The position numbers were made by a program, and so were the translations under genes. 64,000 bases of DNA from Cylindrotheca closterium (taxonomy: Eukaryota > Bacillariophyta > Bacillariophyceae > Bacillariales > Bacillariaceae). The stretch spans positions 124,001 to 188,000 of the forward strand of contig CAKOGP040002025.1 in the NCBI GenBank assembly GCA_933822405.4, written 5' to 3'. Shown piece by piece: positions 41,575 through 51,913 of the stretch. Position 1 is the first letter of the stretch, and the number at the start of each line of letters is the position of its first letter. The notes under the pieces were generated by a model. That model was not told the origin of the DNA, made no database searches, and was given only the letters and a program-made list of their open reading frames with translations.

Positions 41575-43044
41575 ATGATGATGATGATGAACAACAGGAT
41601 GAATGACAATCAAAAGCAACGGCCAAACCTATGCCGTCACCAGTCTTTGCCTATTTTAGCTTCTTGTCGTCAAAACAAATATACCCCAAATGCCCCGGCG
41701 GCGCTCCTCCCCCGTGAAGATAGCAACAACAACCAAGATCATGATGGACATGATTCTTCAGACAACACCGCCGCCCGTGGGAAAGCAAAAGATGATCTTT
41801 CGCTGGCTCCGAACGACCGCTGTCCAACTTGCGACACCCAGTTGTACCGAGTATGTAGAGCATTTTGGAGACTGAACCGCAAGAAGAGGCACTTTGCCAA
41901 ACCACTGACGATTCCTGGTAAAGTTGAAAACGGACGCTGTTTGGTTTGTGTTGAACTTCATTGGGATCAACCACTATTGATCCCGCCTCCACCGCCTCTC
42001 AAGCGGCAAATCAATATCATTTATCAAGCTTTCAAGGATGTCTTGTCTGATTCGATTCATAAGCCTTCTTCGAAACCAAAGTTTGTCTATGAGGGCGACT
42101 ACAATGTTTATGGACAACGCCATGGTGAAGGAAAGGTGCGTCCGGATAGCCGTTGGTATAGGTACGGTACTGACCAGAGTACTCACCCACTTTCATCTAC
42201 TTCTATATCACTTGTATTTCCATACAATATGGATCAGATGACATGGGACGATGGAAGCAAATATGTTGGGAGCTTCTTCAATGGTCTTCGTGACGGCAAG
42301 GGCACACTTTACCTTCAAGACGGTACGGCGAAACTAGGAATGGAATTCCCTGCCATCCAATGTTGGTTCTTTTTTCACTCTCTTTCATCTCATTTCTCTT
42401 TCAAGGCTCCGAATATTGTGGTGAATGGCAATTGAATGAAATGCATGGGCACGGAACTAGGCGTTTTGTCAACCAAGACGTATATGAGGGTCAATATAGA
42501 CGAGGCAAACGTTGTGGCCTCGGCAAAATGCACTTTGTCAACGATGACTTGTATGTTGGATCCTGGGAGAATGATAAATTCCACGGCCGTGGCAAGTACT
42601 TTTTGCACTCTCGTGGACTTGCCTTGGAAGGTAACTTTGAAAATGGAAGGAAAACTGGAAAGTTCGTAAGTTCACTTGTGCTGCTTGTGATAGTAGATCC
42701 AATATGTTCAATGGCTGACCAAGTACTCACGGTCGCACAATTTGTAGAAGATTCAGCATCCCAATGGAAGTCTAGACATATTCAAATTCGAACGAGGCCT
42801 AATTGTAGGACATGGAGTTCGATGGAATGCCAACCGTGATAAGACTTGGATGCTGACCAGACCACATGCTTCCGATGAATGCTGGTACCTCGGACAAAAG
42901 GCGAGACAGAAGCGTATTCCAATTGTTGAAGCGGTTTCTATTGGGTACGAATGTGAAGATACTGGAGCATCGCCCGAACCTCTGACGACTATGATAGCTA
43001 TTTCCACTGCAGTTCCTCGTGTCAACGGCAGAGCAATCATTTAG
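41575..43044 (+). CDS. MORN-repeat protein
   Basis: Four exons (41575-42135, 42238-42322, 42406-42665, 42748-43044) give 400 residues with frames consistent at every junction. The N-terminal 160 residues include a CPTCDTQLYRVCR segment (a possible small Cys motif) and a Lys/Arg-rich stretch. About five to six MORN repeats then run from residue 175 to 300 (YEGDYNVYGQRHGEGK, YVGSFFNGLRDGKGTLY, YCGEWQLNEMHGHGTR, YEGQYRRGKRCGLGKM, YVGSWENDKFHGRGKY). A C-terminal 100-residue region contains KFERGLIVGHGVRW and no further repeats. MORN repeats commonly mediate protein or membrane association, including phosphoinositide binding and cytoskeletal scaffolds. Introns fall at repeat boundaries, which supports the model. 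Confidence 0.85.
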
Positions 43045-43162
43045 ACTTTTTTCATCACTTCAAATGAAAGTCATATCAGGAATGTGAAGCTGCTACCCGC
43101 AACCCACGAGCTAAGTTAAGTGTATGGCACTATATATTATAAAATAAATCGCTAGCGTCTAT

Positions 43163-44668
43163 TTATTGCGTGGCTTCCAGAAATTCGTCCAAATTCTCGT
43201 CTTTCCTTTCTGCCTTATACTTGTCTTGATTTCCCCCGACGATAGCTGCATCAGAATTTTTCTTTTCACCGTTGTCGGAAGAAGATGGGGCATCTGCATT
43301 TGCCTTGTCCTCAATTGCAGGTTCCTTGAGAGGAAGATCAAAAACAACTTCGCAAAAGTCATCGTCCGTAGTTTGTGTGGACAAGTGGTTCATGGATGGT
43401 TCCGTGATCTGCATATTCCCAAAATCATTGTCGGGGGTATCCGGTACTTTTGGTTTCCAACCACGCGCCCTTCGCCGCCGTCTTTCCTCTTCGGTTTCTT
43501 CCACCGAGTTCTTCACCAAGACATGATAGGCAACTCGCCGGGCTTCCTGGTGTGCCGCAAATTCTGACATGAGCAAGACTCCATTACCATCGGCATCCCA
43601 TCCACTAATGGCAATCATATTCGGTACGTCTCCCACAAAAGCACAAGCAATAGGATGTGGAATACCTCGAATTTGACAAATACTCTTGGGTTTTTGGCTC
43701 GTGGTACTGCTCAGTAATCTGGAAAATGTTGATTTGGAACTTTTCTTTTTGCCGTCCTCAGTTTCCTGTTTGCAATGGAAAACATGCACTGTACCCTTAT
43801 CACTGCAACTGCCAAGCCATTGATCATCCCACGAAAATGTCAAACAGGTAATCGTCGCCCGTTCCACCCCACGACGGAATTCGTGAATGCAAGACTTGCT
43901 CGCAATATCCCAGACTCGAATAATGGTTCCCTTGACGGAGGCAGTCGCCAATTTGTTTCCATTGGCAGTCAAACAAAGTCCACGCAATTCACCGTCATGT
44001 GCCTCTAGTAACACGGTTTTGCGGTGTGCATACAATTCCACTCGTACATGGCCGGGCGTCACGGAGGGGCACGCCAATACCATTTCCTGTACTTGGGTAC
44101 TCAGACAGAGTAGTCCATGAGGATTGTCTGCTGTGTATATTTTGTCCCTTAGAGTCAAATCCGTCAAGTTATAAATATAGACACGATCCTTGAGCGCGAT
44201 GGCAATGGCATCCTTCCGCAGTTTGACGCTGAGCACGACTTGACGAAAACTGAGTTCTCCAATTTCCTTGGGAACGTGATCATCCCAAATTAAGACCCGG
44301 TGAGGAGCTGAATGAGGCGTGGAACCTCCTTTTGATTAAGAAATGATTTGAAACGAATTGAATACAAGTGAAAGATGAGACCTTTGCTTCGGATGCTACA
44401 CCAAAAGGCAACACAAACGGACGGAAGTTGAAGAATTGCACGTACCTCCCACAAGGGCCATCAAGTTGCAACGAAAGAGCATTTCCACTTGACCAATTCC
44501 TCCTCGGAGTTCTCGTTCCACAGTTTGAGAATATTGTGGATGTAGATTGTGTACGGAAAACCCTGTTGTCGTTCCCACCGCCAAACAGCCTCCGTCTTGA
44601 TTAAAAGAACATGTCAACAGGGAACTGGAAGGTCGATGTTGAACATCATCCAAAATGTCGTCGTCCAT
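43163..44668 (-). CDS. ATG18: PROPPIN WD40 protein (ATG18/WIPI family)
   Basis: Two exons, 44668-44446 and 44325-43163, give 461 residues. WD40-type blades begin with LLTCSFNQDGGCLAVGTTTGFSVH. The family hallmark FRRG phosphoinositide-binding motif is in IHEFRRGVERA, followed by TITCLTFSWDDQWLGSCSDKGTVHVF. Around it lie GELRGLCLTANGNKLATASVKGTIIRVWD and PHPIACAFVGD. PROPPINs bind PI3P and PI(3,5)P2 on autophagosomal and endosomal/vacuolar membranes; ATG18-type members act in lipid transfer with ATG2. The last 100 residues are an acidic disordered tail. It carries DDDFCEVVFD, which fits an ATG8-interacting (LIR/AIM) pattern: acidic residues, then an aromatic, two residues and an aliphatic. Which paralogue (ATG18 or WIPI3/4 type) is not resolved. 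Confidence 0.9.
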
Positions 44669-45146
44669 ATTTTTAAAGCGCGTTTCTGTTGAAGAATAGA
44701 TTTATGCTTCTGGCTTGCTGGTTTCAGTATACTCGTAGTGATTGTGCACACCAAACCTTGCAACGTGTCATGTACATAAAGGATAAGAAGGGGTTATAGA
44801 GAATCAATATCTCGAGGTTTAATTTCAGTTGAGTCTCGTAGCATTTTTGAGCCAGAATTTCTCCAGGACTAAAATTCAGTCGTCGTAGTCATACATTGTT
44901 CGACTGAGCCGATCGAATTCTTGCACGAAAGAATTTTTAAATACCGGTAGGTACCGGTACACTTGAGTCCTCCCACGTCTTGAACTCACCGACAATCACT
45001 GTCTAAAGTCGTTGGAAGTGCATCAGTAGGTAGAGTTGGTAAATGATGCATACTTGTGTATTTTTGTGTATCATGTTATGTTATAGTCCTAATTTGAAAT
45101 TTACACGGGACCTTGAGGAGCTTGTTGCTAGTACCACTGTTGTCTG
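44669..45146. other. intergenic region, start of the 1.5-kb duplication
   Basis: No gene seen. From about 44860 the sequence is similar to that starting at about 46410, for example the words CTCCCACGTC and ACTCACCGACAA. A TACCGGTAGGTACCGGTAC palindrome lies at 44942-44960. Confidence 0.45.
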
Positions 45147-46340
45147 CTATTGACTCATTACACTTTTGGTAGCCATAGTGGCGTATTGGAAGTGTTTAGA
45201 GTCTTTGTCTGGTTTTGCTCGCACCTCTCGCATGACTGGGACACTTCTGTTAGACCATGTTCCCTTGTAGGAAGAAAAGAGATCAGAGATAGCAGCAACT
45301 TGGGCTGCAGCAACGGCAGGTGCTGAGATTTTGCCGAGAATCTCGCTCATCTTCTCCGATACGTCTTTGCCGCTTAGCTTTTGGTATCGTTGCATGCGAT
45401 GCACAGCATTGTACAAGTTTTTGCAGCTCACGTCTTGGCTTCTCTTGTATTCAATGGTGTGTTGGTCCAATCCACGAAGAAAGAAACCATCACCACCACT
45501 TGCGCCACCCTTGTTGACATGCTTCACGATTCCTGCACATTGCTTGCGGATGGCACGGAGCTCTTCGTGCCCGTAGTAACATTCTTTGATCTGTCTGTCA
45601 GAGAAGTCATTCACATGTGGAATGGACCTTACTTGATCATATTTGGAGAAACGAATCTTGGTTTCTTTGGGTGCAACGTATTTTCTCGCGAGGGGTGACA
45701 TTGGTGTTGCTTGACGAGCTGAAGATGACATGATGGATTTTATTTCTTGGCGCGAAATAATGAGATGAATAAACCGCAAAATACATTCATTTACTCCGGC
45801 ACTTCGCAAAATTCGGATCTTTTCTCTTTTTGAGAGAAGCATGATCTCTGGAAAATAACATGGAACATAAATGTTGGACTTAAATCTGACGCGACACTGA
45901 TCGACCATGGAAGGATTCCGTGACGAATCATGAGCAGATGGAGCTCTTCGAACTTCTTGGTGTGTCAATCCCAAGCCAGTCTCCGCTCCTGGCTCCTCTC
46001 TTCCCTCTGCTATCGGTAGGTTTAGGAGTATATTCCATCTTTTCTTCTACTTCTACTAACTGGCTGCTACAGCAACAAGTACTTGAGTATTTGTTGGCCC
46101 TTCAGAATTGGAATTCAATCAGTAGCTTTACTTGCTCTAATGTATCAGTACTCCTGCTTTCTGTATCCTGTTACCAAGTTCAAATACAGTTACTGTAGAA
46201 CGCGTGGTGCCCCATCATCACAGTCCGAACAGGCTCTACTCCTCTGGTTGAGCCGGCGAACAGATGAAAGGAATTGTCACCACGTATGGCTTTTCGACTA
46301 ACGAGCCAATAAGCCTTCTTTTGCATATCTTTCAGTATTT
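44860..46340. repeat. 1.5-kb tandem duplication, unit 1
   Basis: This unit contains the small gene at 45147-45731 plus both flanks. It matches, with gaps, the following unit at about 46410-48010. The coding parts are almost identical over 45255-45731, while flanks keep only scattered identity (for example GGCGAACAGATGAAAGGAAT at about 46255 and 47936). Unit boundaries are approximate. Confidence 0.8.
45147..45731 (-). CDS. small diatom-type protein, tandem copy 1
   Basis: The protein has 194 residues from ATG 45731 (MSSSARQATPMSPLARKY). The order is: a basic N-terminus; RFSKYDQVRSIPHVNDFSD; KECYYGHEELRAIRKQ with an aromatic-rich start of helix; FFLRGLDQHTIEYKRSQ; and an Ala-rich C-terminal helix (ISAPAVAAAQVAAISDLF). 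No signal or membrane segment is present. It is nearly identical to the neighbouring copy (46693-47274) except at the C-terminus. The layout (aromatic helix, RGL motif, Gln/Arg helices, Ala-rich helix) matches a broad group of diatom hypothetical proteins I recall; role unknown. The open frame continues upstream of the ATG by 81 codons; the start was set by comparison with the paralogue. Confidence 0.75.
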   Translation of the reverse strand: MSSSARQATPMSPLARKYVAPKETKIRFSKYDQVRSIPHVNDFSDRQIKECYYGHEELRAIRKQCAGIVKHVNKGGASGGDGFFLRGLDQHTIEYKRSQDVSCKNLYNAVHRMQRYQKLSGKDVSEKMSEILGKISAPAVAAAQVAAISDLFSSYKGTWSNRSVPVMREVRAKPDKDSKHFQYATMATKSVMSQ

Positions 46341-46692
46341 CTTGTTAAACTGGTGCATCGCTGCTACCGTCCCTACCGGTATTTTATAAATCCAGCACAA
46401 GGGTTCTAGGACTAAACTTGAATCGTAGTAGTCGTAATCGTTCGAATTTTGGAGATACAGTAGAAGGTTACTTGCTTGGGTACGCTTGCACTCCTCCCAC
46501 GTCATGAATTCACCGACAAGTCATTGTCTAATATAAGATGCAAAAGCAGGCAGGATTTGGTATAGTACTGTATACAAGTTCTATCTTTTTTATGTTTTAG
46601 TTTACACGAGGAGCTTGCTTGCAAGAATTCTTGGGTGTTTTGTGGTTGTTCCCATATAGTATAACATAGCGGTAGTAGTGTTGTCTAGACTA
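45732..46692. other. spacer between tandem copies
   Basis: It holds the 5' flank of copy 1 and the 3' flank of copy 2. A plus frame at 45920-46198 (92 codons) is not supported. Parts align with 47275-48010, so it is duplicated non-coding sequence. Confidence 0.45.
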
Positions 46693-48010
46693 CTATTGGC
46701 TCATAACATCTTTGGTAGGCATGGCGTATTGGAAGTATGTAGACGCTTCGTCTGGCTTTGTTCGAGCTTCTCGCATGACTGGCACACTTCTGTTAGACCA
46801 TGTTCCCTTGTAGGAAGAAAAGAGATCAGAGATAGCAGCAACTTGGGCTGCAGCAACGGCAGGTGCTGAGATTTTGCCGAGGATCTCGCTCATCTTCTCC
46901 GATACGTCTTTGCCGCTTAGCTTTTGGTATCGTTGCATGCGATGCACAGCATTGTACAAGTTTTTGCAGCTCACGTCTTGGCTTCGCTTGTACTCAATGG
47001 TGTGTTGGTCCAATCCACGAAGAAAGAAACCATCACCACCACTTGCGCCACCCTTGTTGACATGCTTCACGATTCCTGCACATTGCTTGCGGATGGCACG
47101 GAGCTCTTCGTGCCCGTAGTAACATTCTTTGATCTGTCTGTCAGAGAAGTCGTTCACGTGTGGAATGGGCCTTACTTGATCATATTTGGAGAAACGAATC
47201 TTGGTTTCTTTGGGTGCAACGTATTTTCTCGCGATGGGTGACATTGGTGTTGCTTGACGAGCTGAAGATGACATGATCTTCCTCGTTACTTGTTGTTGTA
47301 TTGTGCTTTTTGAAATTATGGGGTGAGGAGTAAATACATTTTTTACTCCGGCATTTCGCAATTCGGATGATTGTTTTCTCTTAGAGAACTTGTTCGCTGG
47401 AAAATATCATAGAACATCATTGTTGGACTTAAATCCACGATGACTGCGGCGATTCGGAATGAGTTGTTCGATGAGAATCATCGTGAGAAAGAATAGAGCT
47501 CCTCGTCGAACTTCGTGTGAGCAGGCAACTCCTCCATCCTCCGCCAGCATATGATTTCTGTCCATACTCTGTACTATACCTGGTGCAAATTACGTACACG
47601 AATACTGGTACTGGTATCTTAGCGTCTCCGCTGTACTGTCTCTTCTGCTACCTGTGCAGTACCGGTAGTACCGGTACCGTTACATTGCATCATACCCAAT
47701 GCTGCTGCACAGCATGTGCCTGCAATAACAAATACTTGAGTTTTTTTTGGCTTCTTTTCAGTATTGGAATTCAAATTGTTGCTTTACTTGCTCTACTGTC
47801 TCGTATTGGTGCTTTGTAGACTATCTGTATGATATCTTTCCGAGTTCTTGGTTCAAATACAGTTAGAATGTGGGTTCTCCATCAAAGCTCGAACCGGTTC
47901 TGCTCCTGCATGTGGTATCATGGTTGTTGAATTTGGCGAACAGATGAAAGGAATTGTCATGATGCATGGCTTGTCGACTAACGAACCAAGCCTTCCTTCG
48001 CGTATCTTTG
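46410..48010. repeat. 1.5-kb tandem duplication, unit 2
   Basis: Second copy of the unit at 44860-46340, holding the gene at 46693-47274. Insertions relative to unit 1 include a TACCGGTAGTACCGGTACCG palindromic stretch at about 47661-47680. Boundaries are approximate. Confidence 0.8.
46693..47274 (-). CDS. small diatom-type protein, tandem copy 2
   Basis: The protein has 193 residues from ATG 47274. Residues 1-165 differ from copy 1 at only two positions that I can see (PLARKY against PIARKY; VRSIPH against VRPIPH). The last 30 residues diverge (ARTKPDEASTYFQYAMPTKD against VRAKPDKDSKHFQYATMATK). Strong identity within the coding region but diverged flanks suggests gene conversion or strong constraint. 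Function unknown. Confidence 0.75.
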   Translation of the reverse strand: MSSSARQATPMSPIARKYVAPKETKIRFSKYDQVRPIPHVNDFSDRQIKECYYGHEELRAIRKQCAGIVKHVNKGGASGGDGFFLRGLDQHTIEYKRSQDVSCKNLYNAVHRMQRYQKLSGKDVSEKMSEILGKISAPAVAAAQVAAISDLFSSYKGTWSNRSVPVMREARTKPDEASTYFQYAMPTKDVMSQ

Positions 48011-48591
48011 AGCATTTCTTTGACACCCTGAGTGCATCGACAGTTGCATGACCGTCATGCCTCTCCGACCCACCTTCAATTTCAATACTGTTACCACAAA
48101 TGCCGAGACACATGTGTGATATATGCGATTTAGGTTGTCGTCATCATCTGGTTCGCAAAGTTCGTTTGCGAACCTTCAATCAGATCGAAGCAGTGTGGGT
48201 ATTACATTTAACGAAGAGGAATTTAGGAACGATCTGAAAGAGAGTCATTTCACTGTTTCACTATTAAATCAAAAAGAGTGAAGGTTCGCTTGGTTTTCAA
48301 ACGGAACTGTCCTGAAGTCACAATTCTCTCTTTCAATTCTCCGAGATCTCGTCCTGGTAGACTTTGTGTACATTGAGCTTGGCTTCGCTGGTGCTATCTT
48401 CAAAACAAAAACCCACTTCGCCTTCTTCGTAGAAAACAAGTACACCACGTACATGTTTTGTCCAGGGACGGCAAATTCGCTCCAGTGTCGAACCAACTAA
48501 AACGATTCGCACTTCTTTGATATTGCATGCCTCTTTTCCACAACATTTTACAAAGTGAAAACTAACCTTTTCTCTTATAACAATAGACACC
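47275..48591. other. divergent intergenic region upstream of HSF
   Basis: The first 730 bp belong to the duplicated unit. A perfect 10-bp hairpin lies at 48150-48174. Minus frames at 48269-48743 overlap the HSF gene and are rejected. The region presumably contains the HSF promoter. Confidence 0.4.
48150..48174. repeat. perfect 10-bp inverted repeat
   Basis: The arms GGTTCGCAAA and TTTGCGAACC are separated by GTTCG. The element lies 418 bp upstream of the HSF start. It contains two TTCG and one GAA word, loosely like heat-shock elements, but the spacing is not a canonical nGAAnnTTCn. Confidence 0.8.
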
Positions 48592-49401
48592 ATGGCCGCC
48601 ACAGAACAAGTAGCCGTACAAAACAAGATACAGAACTTGCATAATCTGCAGTTTCCTTGGAAGCTGCACCGCCTCCTAGAAGAAGCAGAACTTAGTGGAG
48701 ACTCCACAATTGTTTCGTGGCTTCCTGGAAACAAAGCTTTCAAGGTTCACAACCGACAAGAGTTTGCCAATCGCATCATGCCTGCTTACTTCAGTTCCGC
48801 CAAGTACAAGACTTTTCAACGCTCGCTGAACCTGTGGGGCTTTGAATCCGTCTCCAAAGGACGAGACAAGGGAGCTTGCTTTCACAAGTTTTTTGTTCGA
48901 GGTCATCCAAGCTTGTGCGAGAACATGCGTCGCATCAAGATCAAGGGTCAGCAAGCCACAAAGACGACCTCACCTACTACTCTGCCAAATATTACTGGCA
49001 TGACATCTTCTGGCTTGATCTCTGCTGCCGAACCCAATATTGCGGACTTTATCCGGAATCGAAGAGGTTCCCTTGATAATTCTGGTGTGCCTCAGGTGGA
49101 GTGCATCCCACAACAACAACAACAACAACAACAGCAACTACCTTCTACCTTTTCACTATACCAAAGTGATCTATTCTTGAAGGCAGCGCTTGAACGCCAA
49201 CAGCGAGAGGCTTTGCTGAGACTGCAGTTGCAAACCCAATTGCCTGGATTCAATTTCGGGGGTTTCCCAAGTATCCTTCAACAAGCGCAACAGAACGCCC
49301 AACAGAATTCAGGAAATTTCCAACAACAAAGACAACAAGATCCGCTTCATACAGTCGCTCTGGCAGCTGCACTGGCCTCGAAGGTCGTGCATGAAGTCTA
49401 G
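48592..49401 (+). CDS. heat-shock transcription factor
   Basis: The gene is a single exon of 269 residues. Residues 20-118 form the HSF winged-helix DNA-binding domain. It has FPWKLHRLLEEAE, TIVSWLPGNKAFKVHNRQEF, then the recognition helix region SSAKYKTFQRSLNLWGFE, and the wing/last strand ACFHKFFVRGHPSLCENMRRIK. A linker is followed by a Gln run (about 173-183) and a Gln/Leu-rich C-terminus that may serve in activation. No clear HR-A/B trimerisation coiled coil is visible, though the LKAALERQQREALLRLQLQTQL helix (about 197-218) may act as one. Diatoms have a greatly expanded HSF family, so the target response need not be heat. Nuclear location expected. Confidence 0.92.
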   Translation: MAATEQVAVQNKIQNLHNLQFPWKLHRLLEEAELSGDSTIVSWLPGNKAFKVHNRQEFANRIMPAYFSSAKYKTFQRSLNLWGFESVSKGRDKGACFHKFFVRGHPSLCENMRRIKIKGQQATKTTSPTTLPNITGMTSSGLISAAEPNIADFIRNRRGSLDNSGVPQVECIPQQQQQQQQQLPSTFSLYQSDLFLKAALERQQREALLRLQLQTQLPGFNFGGFPSILQQAQQNAQQNSGNFQQQRQQDPLHTVALAAALASKVVHEV

Positions 49402-49936
49402 GGTATGATTTCATTTCATTTTTGCACTTTGCAAAAGAGATAGATTAATGCATGAGAGATGAGAGTAACACTAGATATGTACATTATATCCTACTTGACA
49501 TGTAATAAATTCTACTGAGGTATTTATTGATTGATCGATTTTTATTACAGTACACATTTGAACGATACCGGTACATTTGTCGTTGTGTCTTTGTCTGATA
49601 CACTTCCGAAGCTTCGTTGTCGTTTAATTGGACAAAGCTGATGCTTTGTGATGACGGGAGCTGGTTGTTTTGTAGCATGACGAAAGCAGTCAGTAGAAGA
49701 TCCAATATTGTGATAGGTATATGATGTGCCCTACTTGCCCATGTACCGCACAGATTGTTCGCTGTCTACAAAAAAAAGGTCGAGATGGACACATAGCTTC
49801 GTTCGTTGACAGGTCTACTCATCTCTTGAACTACTTTGAATGAGTCTGACTATTTGGTTTCAATAAAGCATGCATTCTCAAATGCTTATTGATAGTATCT
49901 AATTATAATTATCTACGGCTGTTCAAAACAATCCTT
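49402..49936. other. convergent intergenic region
   Basis: AT-rich spacer between HSF (plus) and the next gene (minus). No gene seen. One ATACCGGTAC word is at 49565-49574. Confidence 0.4.
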
Positions 49937-50686
49937 TCAAAGCAGAAAAATAGAGCTGGCACTCTCTTGAGGCGTTCCCTCGCAACCATCCTCCGCGGAA
50001 AGCCACATGCTGTCTCCTTGGTCCATGTGTAGGTAAAATCGGTGATGCAGAGCAAAGGCATTCTTTCCAAAGTTTTCCTGAAAGCTTTTGTATCCTTCTT
50101 GAACCAATCGGACACCGTTTCTCCAATCCCGTCCACTATCATGCCCCCAACCATCATAGCCCTTAATTTCAGCAGAGGTCCATCCTTGTGGATCGTCTCC
50201 ATCTGCCAGACTCAATTGGAGGACCATTCCCATCCCCCCTTCCGCATTTTCAACTTGGCGAATCTCTCGACCATGGAATATGTGAACATTATCAGCGAGC
50301 GAAGTTCTTGAATACTCGGGGGTTCCAGACATGCGAGGAATTGTAGCGGGGAAAATGACTGGTTGTTGGTCCTTGTTCTTAGTGGAAGAAGCAGCTACCT
50401 CACCAAGATAGTCACGCAACTTGTCCGTCAATGCTAATTGGAACATCATTCCACCGCAAAAGTTAAATGTCGCTTTGGAATCGTGCAAATCTACCAAGTA
50501 TTGGGCAATGTTGCTGCCGTACTTTTCATCACGAGCCGAAGGCGCATACAAGGCTTGTGTTGTTTCACTGCTGCTGCTCAAGCTGTTCAGCGTGGAAACA
50601 GTTCTAAGGGTCCCATTGGGACTGAAACCGAGGGTCGATTGAGACACCAGCAAGCAAGCGAGGACGATTTGTGAAAGATGAAACAT
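49937..50686 (-). CDS. plastid- or secretory-targeted protein of unknown function
   Basis: The protein has 249 residues from ATG 50686. Residues 1-20 form a signal peptide ending STLG followed by Phe-Ser-Pro, close to the diatom ASAF-type plastid motif (Phe at the cleavage site). A Ser/Thr-rich stretch of about 25 residues follows. The mature part has DEKYGSNIAQYLVDLHDSK, FNFCGGMMFQLALTDKLRDYL, a FHGREIRQVENAEGGMGMVLQLS segment, GWTSAEIKGYDGWGHDSGR and LHHRFYLHMDQGDSMWLSAEDGCEG near the C-terminus. Several His, Trp and acidic residues look conserved-site-like, but I do not recognise a family. Plastid stroma location is inferred from the presequence. Divergent from the nucleoside-phosphorylase-like gene. 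Confidence 0.65.
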   Translation of the reverse strand: MFHLSQIVLACLLVSQSTLGFSPNGTLRTVSTLNSLSSSSETTQALYAPSARDEKYGSNIAQYLVDLHDSKATFNFCGGMMFQLALTDKLRDYLGEVAASSTKNKDQQPVIFPATIPRMSGTPEYSRTSLADNVHIFHGREIRQVENAEGGMGMVLQLSLADGDDPQGWTSAEIKGYDGWGHDSGRDWRNGVRLVQEGYKSFQENFGKNAFALHHRFYLHMDQGDSMWLSAEDGCEGTPQESASSIFLL

Positions 50687-50799
50687 TGTAGTGAGAGAGT
50701 TTTAATTTAATAGAACCAGTTTCAATGATTGCGTGAGGTTACATTTTCTTTCTTCTGGAGTCGACCGATTGGACTCTCGGTGCACCTTCACACGTACGT

Positions 50800-50920
50800 C
50801 GTACATACCGGCACCTCTTCAATATCAGTACACGTGTACCGGTGCCTGTACGGTATCATCATCTCGTACAATGGTACCAAGTACCAGTACCAGGTACCGG
50901 GTACCGCGGTATCTGATATC
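50800..50920. repeat. cluster of GTACC/GGTACC palindromic words
   Basis: Within about 120 bp there are many TACCGG, GTACCAGTACC, GGTACCGGGTACC and related words in the spacer between two divergent gene starts. Similar words recur in other spacers of this window. No promoter function is demonstrated. Confidence 0.7.
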
Positions 50921-50973
50921 CGCCATCTAAACAAAATCCATCACTTCCACATCATCATCACTTCCACATCACC

Positions 50974-51913
50974 ATGACACCCGAGATTGCCTTGACAATT
51001 GACCAGAATCTATTCATCAGAAAACCAATCCCCGAGAAAGGGATTGTCTGTTCTAACGCCGAACGAGCCGAACGTATTGCATCCGAATACCTGTCATCGG
51101 TCGAAACGTTCTCCTGTTCCTGGGGCGCTCGAGTTTGGATTGGAAACTACCAAGAAAACACAAAGGAACGCCTCTTTGTGGCTCTAGCGCCAGTAGGTTC
51201 GGGGTCTGGGTTAGTCTTTACCGAGCTCTTCTCAGCGGGAGCCAAGTTCTTGGTGAGATATGGGAGCGACGATGCCAAGAATCCAGAGCCATACGAATAT
51301 AAAAATTGCGTCAAGCTTATTGACGAAACGGACAATCTTTATGGATATTGTCAAGCGAGTGGAGTGGATCCATCCGAGTGGGGTGAATCTGTAATGGCGT
51401 CACCTGTACTACTCAAAGCATTCCTAGCAGAAGGAAACAAGAGGGATATGATAATTGAACGACGGATATGTCACCACTTGGAAAATTATCGTAAGTCACG
51501 ATGATGGTGATGATGATCACTCTGTTCCATTGCGTCTTGTGGATTCTCCCAGAAGGCTGGTTTTGACGCTCCAATTATCTGATGAAATCCAACTTTTCAA
51601 TACTACCACCTGATCACCAGACTCTCTTCGGAATCCGAATGTATTTCCAAACCGCAAAACAATACTAGAGAAACAATTGGCTGACCTAAAAGAGAAAGCC
51701 AATGGAAAGAAGGAAAGCTTTGATATGGAATCAGCAGTTCTGTTTCGATGTGCCAAGGATTTTGGTTTTCATGCGTTGACGGTTTTACAGACCGTCAATA
51801 AGGAGGATAAGGACTGCGATCCCTACGAAGGCAAGCACCGGGAAGCCGCTCTTAAAGATGAACAACAAGTCTTTGTCGATTACATTTTCACTTCACTTTT
51901 GTCAACTTCCTGA
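50974..51913 (+). CDS. nucleoside phosphorylase-like protein (PNP/UDP family)
   Basis: Two exons, 50974-51490 and 51621-51913, give 269 residues. The intron starts GTAAGT and ends at the CACCAG before ACTCTCTTCGG; this acceptor is the one that keeps frame and avoids an upstream stop. RLFVALAPVGSGSGLVFTEL resembles the phosphate-binding region of this family, and GAKFLVRYGSDDA the RIGS-like segment. The second exon carries KESFDMESAVLFRCAKDFG, the (E/D)MESAxLF nucleoside-binding motif of uridine and purine phosphorylases. The protein is a plausible trimer/hexamer-fold enzyme of nucleoside salvage; the base specificity is unknown. The usual GD(I/V)xxxx motif is less clear, so a non-enzymatic relative cannot be excluded. 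Confidence 0.65.
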
